This document shows positions 1 to 6,490 of a stretch of 8,154 nucleotides of DNA, piece by piece (the stretch's first letter is position 1; every line of letters begins with the position of its first letter). A model generated the notes under the pieces. It searched no databases, was not told where the DNA came from, and saw nothing but the letters and a program-made list of their open reading frames with translations. The translations under genes were made by a program, and so were the position numbers. The stretch is from Candidatus Thioglobus sp. (GTDB taxonomy: Bacteria > Pseudomonadota > Gammaproteobacteria > PS1 > Thioglobaceae): positions 1 to 8,154 of the forward strand of contig QOAH01000039.1 in the NCBI GenBank assembly GCA_003978185.1. Direction: 5' to 3'.

Positions 1-47
1 TTAACGCAAATGGGGCAAGTGTGAGTTGAGTAAACGACAATATCCAT
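1..47 (-). CDS. glutaredoxin-like protein, N-terminal fragment (runs off left edge)
   Basis: Only the first 15 codons are in the window. They read MDIVVYSTHTCPICV: a short beta strand followed at once by a CPxC pair (Cys11 and Cys14). This is the layout of the first strand and redox-active site of glutaredoxin and NrdH-like thiol-disulfide proteins, which carry CPYC or a variant at about residue 11. Here the third position is Ile. The ATG at 47-45 lies 2 nt after the leuB stop, and an AAGGA Shine-Dalgarno sequence is formed by the last leuB codons, so translation is probably coupled to leuB. A glutaredoxin-like dithiol protein is the best guess; a glutathione S-transferase-type N-terminal domain is possible. 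The evidence is a single motif in a short fragment. Confidence 0.5.
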   Translation of the reverse strand, partial: MDIVVYSTHTCPICV

Positions 48-49
48 AA

Positions 50-1123
50 TTAATCCTTCAATGCTTCTACGACTAAATCACCCATCTTACTAGTGCCCAC
101 AACTGTGTCACCATCGGCAGCAATATCTTGTGTGCGATAACCTTGGTCAAGCACTGTATTAACAGCAGCATTGATCTTGTCGGCCAATGCAACTTGATTC
201 AACGAATAACGTAGCATCATAGAAACTGACAAAATCGTTGCTAAAGGATTGGCAATATCTTTGCCGGCAATATCAGGCGCTGAGCCATGAATGGGTTCAT
301 ACATACCAAAGCCATCTTTGTTAAGTGATGCAGAAGGTAGCATACCAATTGAGCCTGTGAGCATAGCTGCACAATCTGACAACACATCGCCAAATAAGTT
401 TGAAGTCACCATAACGTCAAATTGCTTTGGAGCTTTAACCAATTGCATGGCGGCATTGTCCACATACATATGAGAAAGCTCAACATCTGGGTAATCTTTG
501 GCCACCTCTTCCATAACATCACGCCATAACTCGCATACTTCTAACACATTAGCTTTATCAACCGAACAAACGCGTTTATCACGTTTTTGGGCAATTTTGA
601 ATGCTGAATGGCCAATGCGACGAATTTCTGATTCATAATACGTAGCACTATTAAAGCCAAAACGTTCGCCATCTCTTATCTCAATACCACGAGGTTGGCC
701 AAAATAAATGCCAGATACTAGCTCGCGAACGATCATCAAATCTAATCCAGAAACAACGTCCTCTTTCAACGTTGAAGCGCTGGCTAATTGCGGATAAAGA
801 ATAGCAGGACGAAGATTTGAGAATAAATCCATCTCAGCACGCAAGCCTAAAAGACCGCGTTCAGGGCGAAGGTTGCGCTCTAATGATTCCCACTGGTAAC
901 CACCGACAGCACCTAACAAAATAGAGTCGCATTCTTGTGCAGCATCTAGAGTTGCTTGTGGCAGTGGTGACCCAGTTTCATCGTAGGCTGCGCCACCGAC
1001 TAAACCATGCACCAGTGCCATACCTAAATCGGCATTTTTATTAAGATGATCGATGACCTTGAGTGCCTGGGCAACAATTTCTTTGCCGATGCCATCACCT
1101 GGCAGTATTAATACTTTTGACAT
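50..1123 (-). CDS. leuB: 3-isopropylmalate dehydrogenase
   Basis: NAD-dependent oxidative decarboxylation of 3-isopropylmalate to 2-oxoisocaproate in cytosolic leucine biosynthesis. The 357 residues match the usual length of about 360. Visible features are the N-terminal LPGDGIGKE (7-15), the substrate-binding arginines in [17 protein letters not shown] (Arg95 and Arg105) and Arg133, Tyr140 and Lys190 as the catalytic pair, the metal-binding Asp222, Asp246 and Asp250, and the family signature from NLFGDVLSD to [10 protein letters not shown] (242-266). The NAD-binding [15 protein letters not shown] lies at 279-293. The start ATG has no strong Shine-Dalgarno sequence; the upstream bases are A-rich. 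It lies 70 nt after the rubredoxin gene with no visible terminator between them, so co-transcription is possible. The other leu genes are not adjacent; a glutaredoxin-like gene follows instead. Confidence 0.97.
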   Translation of the reverse strand: MSKVLILPGDGIGKEIVAQALKVIDHLNKNADLGMALVHGLVGGAAYDETGSPLPQATLDAAQECDSILLGAVGGYQWESLERNLRPERGLLGLRAEMDLFSNLRPAILYPQLASASTLKEDVVSGLDLMIVRELVSGIYFGQPRGIEIRDGERFGFNSATYYESEIRRIGHSAFKIAQKRDKRVCSVDKANVLEVCELWRDVMEEVAKDYPDVELSHMYVDNAAMQLVKAPKQFDVMVTSNLFGDVLSDCAAMLTGSIGMLPSASLNKDGFGMYEPIHGSAPDIAGKDIANPLATILSVSMMLRYSLNQVALADKINAAVNTVLDQGYRTQDIAADGDTVVGTSKMGDLVVEALKD

Positions 1124-1193
1124 GTGTTTGTATTTATTTTAAATTTAGTTTCATATTTTACTAGAGGAACTTTTATAAAAAAGATAATCGTGC

Positions 1194-1364
1194 TTAGATT
1201 TCGATCATCTCAAATTGATCCTTAGTCGCACCACAATCAGGGCAAACCCAATCTTCAGGCACATCTTCCCATTTTGTCATTGGTTCAATACCATCTTTTG
1301 GCGAACCTAAATATTCATCATAAACCCAATCACAAACAATACATCTTAATTTTTTAAATTCCAT
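1194..1364 (-). CDS. rubredoxin
   Basis: Small cytosolic one-iron electron-transfer protein. With the ATG at 1364-1362 it has 56 residues, the normal rubredoxin size. The two iron-binding CxxC pairs are CIVC (Cys8 and Cys11) and CPDC (Cys41 and Cys44), framed by the conserved YDEYLGSPKDGI and WEDVPEDWVCP segments. The frame can be extended to a TTG at 1376, but that codon overlaps the Shine-Dalgarno GGAG (1374-1371), and the ATG six bases further on is the better start. The peroxiredoxin gene just upstream uses almost the same GGAGAAAGT leader. Rubredoxins commonly feed electrons to peroxide- or oxygen-reducing enzymes, which suits this neighbourhood, but the partner cannot be identified here. 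No separate promoter is visible, because a terminator-like hairpin lies directly upstream. Confidence 0.95.
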   Translation of the reverse strand: MEFKKLRCIVCDWVYDEYLGSPKDGIEPMTKWEDVPEDWVCPDCGATKDQFEMIEI

Positions 1365-1380
1365 TACTTTCTCCAATCTT

Positions 1381-1412
1381 AAAAATAAAAAAAGGGGAGT
1401 GAATCACTCCCC
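1381..1412 (-). terminator. Rho-independent terminator after the peroxiredoxin gene
   Basis: On the minus strand, GGGGAGTG (1412-1405) pairs perfectly with CACTCCCC (1401-1394) around a 3-nt loop. It is followed by a T-rich run (1393-1381) with one interrupting A. This is a textbook intrinsic terminator 21 nt after the peroxiredoxin stop codon. It ends only 16 nt before the rubredoxin start codon, so it may work as a partial terminator or attenuator between the two genes. Confidence 0.85.
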
Positions 1413-1433
1413 TTTTATCAAGCTAATAATTAA

Positions 1434-2033
1434 TTATAAATTATCAGCATTTTTCGCTAAGTATTCAGCCACACCTTCTGGTGTGTCTTTCATGCCTTCG
1501 TCGCCTTTGTTCCAGCCTGCAGGACATACTTCGCCATGCGTTGTGTGGAAATCAAGCGCATCTATCATGCGTAACATTTCGTCAACATCTCTACCTAATG
1601 GAAGATCGTTCACTACTTGATGACGTACATCAAAGTTTTCATCAATTAAGAACGAAGCACGTAGTGCAATACCAGCTGGATGCACAATACCGTAAGCTTC
1701 CATAATTGAGTGATCTGTATCAGCCACTAATGGAAAATCGATTGCACCTAAACCACCATCTGCTGGTGCCGTATTGCGCCATGCATTATGTGTAAACTGC
1801 GAGTCTACTGAAACACCCACTACTTCAACACCCTTCTCAGCAAACTTTGCAATACGATGATGATGCGCTAGAATTTCAGATGGACAAACAAAAGTAAAGT
1901 CCAACGGATAAAAGAACAACATAATTTTTTTGCCTTTTAGGCTTGATAATTGAAAATCATCAACAATACTGCCATTAGCTAAAACGGCTGCAGCTGTGAA
2001 ATCAGGGGCTTGTTGTGTTACTAGAACGCTCAT
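1434..2033 (-). CDS. typical 2-Cys peroxiredoxin (AhpC/Prx1 family)
   Basis: Thiol peroxidase reducing hydrogen peroxide and organic peroxides in the cytosol, normally recycled by thioredoxin or AhpF-type reductases. In 199 residues the active-site motif is PLDFTFVCPSE with Thr47 and the peroxidatic Cys50. The supporting Arg125 is in place, and the resolving Cys170 lies in GEVCPAGW. The GGLG loop (93-96), linked to overoxidation sensitivity in eukaryotic Prx, is present, but the C-terminal helix has Tyr-Leu (191-192) rather than the Tyr-Phe that completes that pattern. The ATG at 2033 has a Shine-Dalgarno GGAG 6 nt upstream. A good promoter lies in the divergent gap shared with cysS. The gene is followed by an intrinsic terminator and then rubredoxin. 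No reductase gene is adjacent. Confidence 0.95.
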   Translation of the reverse strand: MSVLVTQQAPDFTAAAVLANGSIVDDFQLSSLKGKKIMLFFYPLDFTFVCPSEILAHHHRIAKFAEKGVEVVGVSVDSQFTHNAWRNTAPADGGLGAIDFPLVADTDHSIMEAYGIVHPAGIALRASFLIDENFDVRHQVVNDLPLGRDVDEMLRMIDALDFHTTHGEVCPAGWNKGDEGMKDTPEGVAEYLAKNADNL

Positions 2034-2065
2034 ACTTTCTCCAAATAAATAATAAAAAACAATTC

Positions 2066-2095
2066 ATTATACAATTAGAGACTAATTTATATCAT
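2066..2095 (-). promoter_or_regulatory. sigma70-type promoter for the peroxiredoxin gene
   Basis: On the minus strand there is a perfect -10 TATAAT (2071-2066), preceded by an 18-bp spacer and a -35-like ATGATA (2095-2090, four of six consensus bases). Predicted transcription would start near 2059, giving a leader of about 26 nt that contains the Shine-Dalgarno GGAG. The surrounding DNA is very AT-rich, so matches by chance are easy. Confidence 0.5.
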
Positions 2096-2110
2096 ATAAA
2101 AATTAAGGAC

Positions 2111-2139
2111 TTGTTGTAACCAGTCATATCCCCGATACT
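2111..2139 (+). promoter_or_regulatory. possible sigma70-type promoter for cysS
   Basis: A -35-like TTGTTG (2111-2116) and a -10-like GATACT (2134-2139) are separated by 17 bp. Each is an imperfect match. Transcription would start around 2146, leaving only about 12 nt before the cysS ATG. That agrees with the lack of any Shine-Dalgarno sequence there. Confidence 0.35.
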
Positions 2140-2157
2140 TTAACGTAAAATAACGTC

Positions 2158-3546
2158 ATGCTTAAAATTTACAATACGCTTAGCAAGCAAAAAGAAGATT
2201 TTCACCCAATCGACCCTAACAAAGTAGGGATGTATGTCTGTGGTATGACAGTCTATGACTATTGTCACATGGGTCATGCACGCGTGTTGGTTATGTTTGA
2301 TGTCATTACTCGCCATCTCAGACGTCATTTTCCCAAGGTGGAATACGTGCGCAATATTACTGACATTGATGACAAAATCATTAAGCGTGCCGTTGAAAAT
2401 AAAGAAGATATTTACAGCCTGACCAATCGTTTTATTGAGGCCATGCATGAAGATGAGCGTGCACTTGGCGTATTACCGCCCGATGTAGAACCTCGTGCTA
2501 CTGATGCTATAGATCAAATGTTTTATATGATTGAGGCTCTTATTGAAAAAGGCATTGCTTATCAGGGTAAGAGTGGAGATGTCTATTATTCAGTACGTGA
2601 TTTTAAAGGCTATGGCAAACTCTCAGGTAAGAACTTAGATGAGCTTGAGGCAGGTGCACGTGTTGATATCGAAACCGATAAAAGAGACCCACTAGATTTT
2701 GTCTTATGGAAGATGGCCAAACCATCTGAGCCAAGCTGGTCATCGCCTTGGGGTGATGGACGTCCAGGCTGGCATATTGAATGTTCGGCCATGTCAACGC
2801 ACCATTTAGGCAACCACTTTGATATTCATGGTGGTGGCATGGATCTTACTTTTCCGCATCATGAAAATGAAATTGCACAATCTGAAGGTGCGCACGATTG
2901 CACGTTTGTCAATACTTGGATGCATATTGGGTTTGTCAATATTAACGACGAAAAAATGAGTAAATCGTTAAATAACTTTTTTACCATTCGTGGAGTATTA
3001 GAAAGTTATGACGGAGAAACCTTGCGCTATTTTATTATGAGCTCGCATTATCGCTCACCATTAAACTTTAGCGATGACAATCTCAATAATGCCAAAGCAT
3101 CCTTGACGCGTTTATACACAGCAATGCGTGGATTAAATGCATCAGAAGCAGCCATGAACGAAGTATCTCAACGATTTGATTTTGAGAAGCGCTTTATCGC
3201 AGCGCTGGATGACGACTTTAACACGCCAATTGCGCTGAGTATTTTATTTGAATTAGCCAAATTAGTTAATTCTGAACGAAACAAAGACATCGACCAAGCT
3301 AATGCTCTTGCTCAACTTTTACAAAAGCTCGGTGGTTATATTGGTATTTTACAAACCGATGCAGATGATTTCTTAAAACAGGGGGTAAACTTAGCCGATG
3401 AGGATATTGATGCAAAAATCAAACAACGTTATGAAGCAAGAGCCAATAAAGACTTCTCCTTGTCCGATCAGATCCGCGATGAACTAATCGAGTTAGGTAT
3501 TATCCTAGAGGACAGTGCGAATGGCACAAGCTGGCGTCGAGAATAA
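2158..3546 (+). CDS. cysS: cysteinyl-tRNA synthetase
   Basis: Class I aminoacyl-tRNA synthetase charging tRNA-Cys with cysteine in the cytosol. It has 462 residues, the normal bacterial length. The HIGH-type motif is HMGH (37-40) and the KMSKS loop is intact at 266-270. The four zinc ligands expected for the family are at the E. coli positions: Cys28 (in YVCGMTVYD), Cys209 (in WHIECSAMS), His234 and Glu238 (in [10 protein letters not shown]). The C-terminal helical anticodon-binding region follows, with the family tail [17 protein letters not shown] near residues 431-447. No Shine-Dalgarno sequence precedes the ATG; the leader appears very short. The last 26 nt overlap the start of the downstream nucleotidase gene, indicating an operon with translational coupling. 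Confidence 0.98.
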   Translation: MLKIYNTLSKQKEDFHPIDPNKVGMYVCGMTVYDYCHMGHARVLVMFDVITRHLRRHFPKVEYVRNITDIDDKIIKRAVENKEDIYSLTNRFIEAMHEDERALGVLPPDVEPRATDAIDQMFYMIEALIEKGIAYQGKSGDVYYSVRDFKGYGKLSGKNLDELEAGARVDIETDKRDPLDFVLWKMAKPSEPSWSSPWGDGRPGWHIECSAMSTHHLGNHFDIHGGGMDLTFPHHENEIAQSEGAHDCTFVNTWMHIGFVNINDEKMSKSLNNFFTIRGVLESYDGETLRYFIMSSHYRSPLNFSDDNLNNAKASLTRLYTAMRGLNASEAAMNEVSQRFDFEKRFIAALDDDFNTPIALSILFELAKLVNSERNKDIDQANALAQLLQKLGGYIGILQTDADDFLKQGVNLADEDIDAKIKQRYEARANKDFSLSDQIRDELIELGIILEDSANGTSWRRE

Positions 3547-4237
3547 CTCAGGGAGGGAGGCAAGGCCTTCCTCTATCAACTGGTCTGAGATTGACACCAT
3601 CTTGCTAGACATGGATGGCACGCTGCTTGATCTTAATTTTGACTTGCATTTTTGGATGGAATACTTACCCCTGGTATTGGCGAATAAACACAACCTCAGC
3701 CACCAAGAGTCAAAAGACAAGTTCTATCCCGTGATGCGCGCAGAAGAAGGAAAATTACACTGGTACTGTTTAGATTATTGGCAAAAAATCTTTGAATTAG
3801 ACATTGCCAAACTTAAAGAAGATGTGGCACATTTAATCCAAGTTCACCCATTCGTTTTAGAGTTTCTAGAGCAAGCTAGACAACATAACAAACGTATTTA
3901 TTTAGTGACTAACGCGCACAGAAAAACCATTCAGTTAAAAATGCGAGTCACTAATTTAGAGCAATATTTTGATGCAATCATTTCATCACATGACTATGAT
4001 GTGGCCAAAGAGGAGCAAGATTTTTGGTGCCAATTAGAAGCATCTATCCATCTGAATAAAGCAAAGAGTATTTTCTTCGACGATTCAAAGACGGTTTTAA
4101 AATCTGCTAAAAAATTTGGCATTGGCACTGTTGTGGCTATTAGCAAACCTAGTTCTCAAATTGAAACTAAGTTGGTAGAAGGGTTTTTCAATATTGAAAC
4201 TTTTGAGCATACCTTGCCAGTAAAACCGCACACATAA
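3521..4237 (+). CDS. yrfG: HAD-family nucleotidase, YrfG-like (GMP/IMP 5'-nucleotidase type)
   Basis: HAD-superfamily phosphohydrolase resembling E. coli YrfG, which dephosphorylates purine 5'-mononucleotides. With the ATG at 3521 it has 238 residues. HAD motif I is DMDGT (30-34), with the nucleophile Asp30 and acid/base Asp32. Motif II is VTNAH with Thr130, motif III Lys163, and motif IV FFDDS with Asp187 and Asp188. HWYCLDYW (80-87) is a strong YrfG-type segment. The ATG lies inside cysS, 8 nt after AGAGGA (3507-3512); a GTG at 3515 in the same frame is too close to that Shine-Dalgarno sequence. No later ATG, GTG or TTG exists before motif I. The first ~18 residues have no counterpart in E. 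coli YrfG as I remember it, and are partly encoded by a GC-rich stem-loop. Substrate is inferred from family resemblance. Confidence 0.85.
   Translation: MAQAGVENNSGREARPSSINWSEIDTILLDMDGTLLDLNFDLHFWMEYLPLVLANKHNLSHQESKDKFYPVMRAEEGKLHWYCLDYWQKIFELDIAKLKEDVAHLIQVHPFVLEFLEQARQHNKRIYLVTNAHRKTIQLKMRVTNLEQYFDAIISSHDYDVAKEEQDFWCQLEASIHLNKAKSIFFDDSKTVLKSAKKFGIGTVVAISKPSSQIETKLVEGFFNIETFEHTLPVKPHT
3553..3573. repeat. GC-rich stem-loop just after the cysS stop codon
   Basis: GAGGGAGG (3553-3560) pairs over all eight positions with CCTTCCTC (3566-3573), one pair being G-T, around the loop CAAGG. It is strikingly GC-rich for this AT-rich sequence. It begins 6 nt after the cysS stop and lies within the N-terminal codons of the nucleotidase gene. 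No T-run follows, so it is not an intrinsic terminator. It could slow ribosomes, stabilise the cysS mRNA end, or be a trace of a small palindromic insertion. Confidence 0.55.
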
Positions 4238-4262
4238 AAAACCCGCCATAAAGGCGGGTTTT
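4238..4262. terminator. bidirectional Rho-independent terminator between the nucleotidase and SCP-2 genes
   Basis: AAAACCCGCC (4238-4247) pairs perfectly with GGCGGGTTTT (4253-4262) around a 5-nt loop. It begins directly after the nucleotidase stop codon. The T-run is short on the plus strand and longer (six T) on the minus strand, where it lies 23 nt after the SCP-2 stop. It can therefore serve both convergent genes. Confidence 0.9.
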
Positions 4263-4285
4263 AATCATGCTTAGCTGATCAGAAA

Positions 4286-4690
4286 TTACTCACCGCCAAT
4301 TGCACCCATTAAAGCAAAGCTTTTAACGAATGGTGTTGCCATTCTAGGGTCTTTGATCATGGCGCCAAAGTCACCTTTCACAAATTTTAATTTACCCATG
4401 GTAACTGCCATGCCCATTGAAGCCATGCCTAAAGGCTTGTCTAACCATTTCATCCAGTTTTTCTTGTCTGCACGCATATCCCAATCCACAGATTCGCCAT
4501 TGTAATCGCCTGCACTAACGCACTCGCCATTTTCAACTACAAAAATACCAGTTGGTGTACCGTCACCTTTATAACCACAAGCAATGATTGATGAAAAGTT
4601 AATTTCTGCTAATTTTCCACGTACTTCGTCTGAGCCATTCCAAGCGTCTTTTAATTGATTCATCCACTCATTTGAAAATAATGCTGCCAT
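4286..4690 (-). CDS. SCP-2 sterol-transfer domain protein
   Basis: A 134-residue protein made of a single SCP-2 (sterol carrier protein 2-like) lipid-binding domain, without signal peptide or membrane segment. Recognition rests on the overall pattern: an N-terminal helix (EWMNQLKDAWNGS, 8-20), a beta region with GIFVVENGECVSAG (48-61), DWDMRADKKNWMKWL (69-83), and the C-terminal GKLKFVKGDFG (99-109) followed by a Met-rich helix. In this family the fold makes a hydrophobic tunnel for lipids or acyl chains. The bacterial ligand is generally unknown, and nothing nearby makes sterols. The ATG follows an AGGAG Shine-Dalgarno sequence with 6-nt spacing. The gene appears to stand alone between a strong terminator and its own upstream region containing a perfect inverted repeat. 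The family call is fairly safe; the physiological role is not known. Confidence 0.8.
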   Translation of the reverse strand: MAALFSNEWMNQLKDAWNGSDEVRGKLAEINFSSIIACGYKGDGTPTGIFVVENGECVSAGDYNGESVDWDMRADKKNWMKWLDKPLGMASMGMAVTMGKLKFVKGDFGAMIKDPRMATPFVKSFALMGAIGGE

Positions 4691-4732
4691 GTTAATCTCC
4701 TATTTTGTTATCTCATTGTCTTTTTTATTTAA

Positions 4733-4751
4733 GTTTGTTCGTTGAACAAAC
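4733..4751. promoter_or_regulatory. perfect inverted repeat upstream of the SCP-2 gene, candidate operator
   Basis: GTTTGTTC (4733-4740) and GAACAAAC (4744-4751) form a perfect 8-bp inverted repeat with a 3-bp centre. No T-run follows on either strand, so it is not a terminator. Its size and symmetry suit a dimeric repressor of TetR or similar type. It falls where transcription of the SCP-2 gene would start if the -10 at 4763-4758 is used, the usual place for a repressor. It could instead form a hairpin in the mRNA leader. The regulator is unknown. Confidence 0.5.
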
Positions 4752-4757
4752 GCACAT

Positions 4758-4787
4758 ATTATGCCCATTAAAGTCGGTAATATTGCA
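4758..4787 (-). promoter_or_regulatory. possible promoter for the SCP-2 gene
   Basis: On the minus strand a -10-like CATAAT (4763-4758, five of six consensus bases) is preceded by an 18-bp spacer and a weak -35-like TGCAAT (4787-4782). Transcription would start close to 4751, at the edge of the inverted repeat. The -35 match is poor, so this call is tentative. Confidence 0.3.
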
Positions 4788-4798
4788 CTGTTTTTCTT

Positions 4799-4826
4799 AA
4801 AAAAATACCAACTATTTATGTTGGTA
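4799..4826 (-). terminator. terminator-like hairpin in the SCP-2/phosphoesterase gap
   Basis: On the minus strand, TACCAAC (4826-4820) pairs with GTTGGTA (4812-4806) around a 7-nt AT loop. It is followed at once by seven T (4805-4799). The shape is that of an intrinsic terminator, although the stem is short. It lies upstream of the SCP-2 promoter candidate, so it would stop antisense transcripts coming from the phosphoesterase gene, or act as an attenuator if SCP-2 transcription begins further upstream. Confidence 0.4.
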
Positions 4827-4842
4827 CTATAAACGCCTGTTT

Positions 4843-4872
4843 TAGCAAGAAAAATAAAGTTTTAAGTATAAT
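4843..4872 (+). promoter_or_regulatory. promoter for the metallophosphoesterase gene
   Basis: A perfect -10 TATAAT (4867-4872) stands 18 bp after a weak -35-like TAGCAA (4843-4848). The predicted start near 4879 leaves a leader of about 23 nt. That leader contains no recognisable Shine-Dalgarno sequence before the ATG at 4902. Confidence 0.45.
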
Positions 4873-4901
4873 TACATGCTTTACTTTTATTTAAATTCAC
4901 T

Positions 4902-5378
4902 ATGCCAAAAATTTGCATATTGTCTGATTCTCATGGATTCATTCACCCTGAGGTTATTAAGATCGCCAATCAATGTGATATCGCTATTCACGCAGGTGAT
5001 ATTATTAACGAAACCACTCTGAGTCAACTAAAACCCAAACAAAAACTTATTGCCATTAAAGGCAATAATGATGATCATATCGCCTCGCTCAATACGGTTG
5101 AATTTCTTGAATTTCCAAGTGGAAAAATTGTCATTGAACACGGCCATCTTCATGGCCATCATAAACCATCACACGAATCACTAAGAGCGGCTTATCCAGA
5201 TGCCAAAGTGATCATCTATGGGCACACACACAAACAAGTAATTGATAAAGAATCTACGCCTTGGGTAATCAACCCAGGCGCATCGGGTGAAATCCGTAAT
5301 CAGGATCAAAGTGTTTTACAATGGATATTTATGATGAAAAAGAGTGGCTCATCACCCCCTATACCTTTAGATAAATAA
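4902..5378 (+). CDS. YfcE/MJ0936-family metallophosphoesterase
   Basis: Small cytosolic calcineurin-like phosphodiesterase of 158 residues, the usual size for the YfcE/MJ0936 group. The dinuclear metal site is complete in order: SDSHG (Asp9 and His11), HAGD (Asp33), GNND (Asn55 in KGNND), EHGH (His80 and His82), and YGHTH (His108 and His110). The NPGASGE segment (124-130) near the C-terminus is also typical. Members hydrolyse artificial phosphodiesters with Mn or similar metals in vitro; the natural substrate is generally unknown, so none is claimed. A short Lys/Ser/Pro-rich tail (146-158) follows the last strand. The gene is preceded by its own promoter-like element and converges on fbp across 56 bp, in which I see no convincing terminator: a run of eight A at 5394-5401 has no stem beside it. 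Confidence 0.9.
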   Translation: MPKICILSDSHGFIHPEVIKIANQCDIAIHAGDIINETTLSQLKPKQKLIAIKGNNDDHIASLNTVEFLEFPSGKIVIEHGHLHGHHKPSHESLRAAYPDAKVIIYGHTHKQVIDKESTPWVINPGASGEIRNQDQSVLQWIFMMKKSGSSPPIPLDK

Positions 5379-5434
5379 TCTAATTTTTAGAGTAAAAAAA
5401 ATCAAGATGTGTAACAATCAAAAGAATTAAGTCT

Positions 5435-6424
5435 TTATGATTTAGTAATATAATCACCATACATAGCAACTACTTTTTTCACTTCATTTTTTGATCCTAA
5501 GATAACCGGCACACGGTCATGAATATCTTGAGGTTCTACGTCCATAATACACTGATGACCAGTAGAGGAGAGACCGCCAGCCTGCTCAACAATCATAGAC
5601 ATCGGGTTACCTTCGTACATCAGGCGCAGTTTGCCAGCTTTCGACGGATCACGATTATCATAAGGGTACATGAAAATACCACCTCGGATAAGGATACGGT
5701 GAACTTCCGCAACCATAGAAGCAACCCAACGCATATTGTAACGTTTACCTAGAGGACCTTCCTCACCTTGTAGACAATGATCAATGTACTCCTTCATCTC
5801 TGGCTCCCAGAAGCGTTGGTTGGACATGTTAATTGCAAATTCAGCAGTGTCTTCGGTGATTTTTAATTGCTCTTGTGTTAGAACAAATTCCCCAACGTTA
5901 GTGTCTAATGTGAATAAGTTAACGCCTTTTCCTGTTGTCATTACTAGTAATGTGGAAGGACCATAAAGAACATAACCGGCAGCAACTTGCTTGCGTCCAG
6001 GTTGTAAGAAAATATTTTGATCGTCACCAGTGCGACTATCTTCAGGGGCTTCTAAAATAGAAAAAATCGTTCCAACAGAAAGGTTAACATCGATATTTGA
6101 AGAGCCATCCAATGGGTCAAAGGTTACTAAGTATTTACCATCAGTATGGCCGGCAATTGTATAGTCCTCTTCTTCAGAACCTACGCCCTTAACGAAAGCA
6201 TTAGCGCACAGAGTATCTTTTAAAAGGTCATTAGAAATAACATCTAACATCTTTTGGGTTTCGCCTTGAATGTTCTCATCTTCAGTTGCACCTAAAATAC
6301 CTGCTAATTCACCTTGGCCTAATTTATAGGCAATATCCTTACACGCAACCAAAATATCTTTAATAACAAGTTCCAATTCAGCTGACACACCTTCTTGTGA
6401 TATTACTTGATCTAATCTTTTCAT
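5435..6424 (-). CDS. fbp: fructose-1,6-bisphosphatase, class I
   Basis: Hydrolyses fructose 1,6-bisphosphate to fructose 6-phosphate and phosphate, in gluconeogenesis and, in autotrophs, the Calvin cycle. Its 329 residues are close to the 332 of E. coli Fbp. Metal-binding elements are the acidic SEEED (83-87) and FDPLDGSSN (102-110). The substrate-binding stretch around RGGIFMYPYDNRDPSK (247-262) runs into the active-site signature GKLRLMYEGNPMS (264-276), with Glu271. The ATG has GAGAGG 7 nt upstream on its strand. All motifs look intact. The gene is divergent from pfp, whose product catalyses the reversible PPi-dependent version of the same interconversion. The shared 150-bp gap carries two palindromes that might coordinate the two genes. 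A weak -10 TATTAT (6457-6452) is the best promoter candidate. Confidence 0.97.
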   Translation of the reverse strand: MKRLDQVISQEGVSAELELVIKDILVACKDIAYKLGQGELAGILGATEDENIQGETQKMLDVISNDLLKDTLCANAFVKGVGSEEEDYTIAGHTDGKYLVTFDPLDGSSNIDVNLSVGTIFSILEAPEDSRTGDDQNIFLQPGRKQVAAGYVLYGPSTLLVMTTGKGVNLFTLDTNVGEFVLTQEQLKITEDTAEFAINMSNQRFWEPEMKEYIDHCLQGEEGPLGKRYNMRWVASMVAEVHRILIRGGIFMYPYDNRDPSKAGKLRLMYEGNPMSMIVEQAGGLSSTGHQCIMDVEPQDIHDRVPVILGSKNEVKKVVAMYGDYITKS

Positions 6425-6467
6425 CTAAAACCTCTCTGCTTTTTTATTGAAATAATATGCGTAATGT

Positions 6468-6477
6468 TAACATGTTA
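6468..6477. promoter_or_regulatory. perfect palindrome TAACATGTTA upstream of fbp
   Basis: A 10-bp perfect palindrome, 44 bp before the fbp start. If the fbp -10 is TATTAT at 6457-6452, it overlaps the spacer and -35 position, which would suit a repressor or activator site. Palindromes of this size also arise by chance in AT-rich DNA. Confidence 0.3.
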
Positions 6478-6490
6478 TCCCTAATGAGAT

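Noticed and set aside
1124..1193. Separate promoter for leuB
   Set aside because: TAAAAT (1160-1155, minus strand) resembles a -10, but no -35 stands at the right distance, and such matches are expected in this AT-rich gap.
1399..1705. Two plus-strand open frames opposite the peroxiredoxin gene
   Set aside because: They mirror a conserved gene on the other strand, lack ribosome binding sites, and show no family resemblance.
2140..2448. 102-codon open frame antisense to the start of cysS
   Set aside because: It lies opposite a fully supported gene, has no recognisable domain, and its composition is what the cysS complement would give.
3549..3575. GGGAGGGAGG as ribosome binding site for a later nucleotidase start
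   Set aside because: No ATG, GTG or TTG in the nucleotidase frame follows before the catalytic DMDGT, so the G-rich stretch cannot place a start.
5379..5434. Terminator between the phosphoesterase and fbp genes
   Set aside because: There is a run of eight A (5394-5401) and a weak 5-bp stem AAAGA/TCTTT (5421-5436), but they are not adjacent in terminator order on either strand.
5519..5966. Two plus-strand open frames opposite fbp
   Set aside because: They are antisense shadows of a conserved gene and have no motif.
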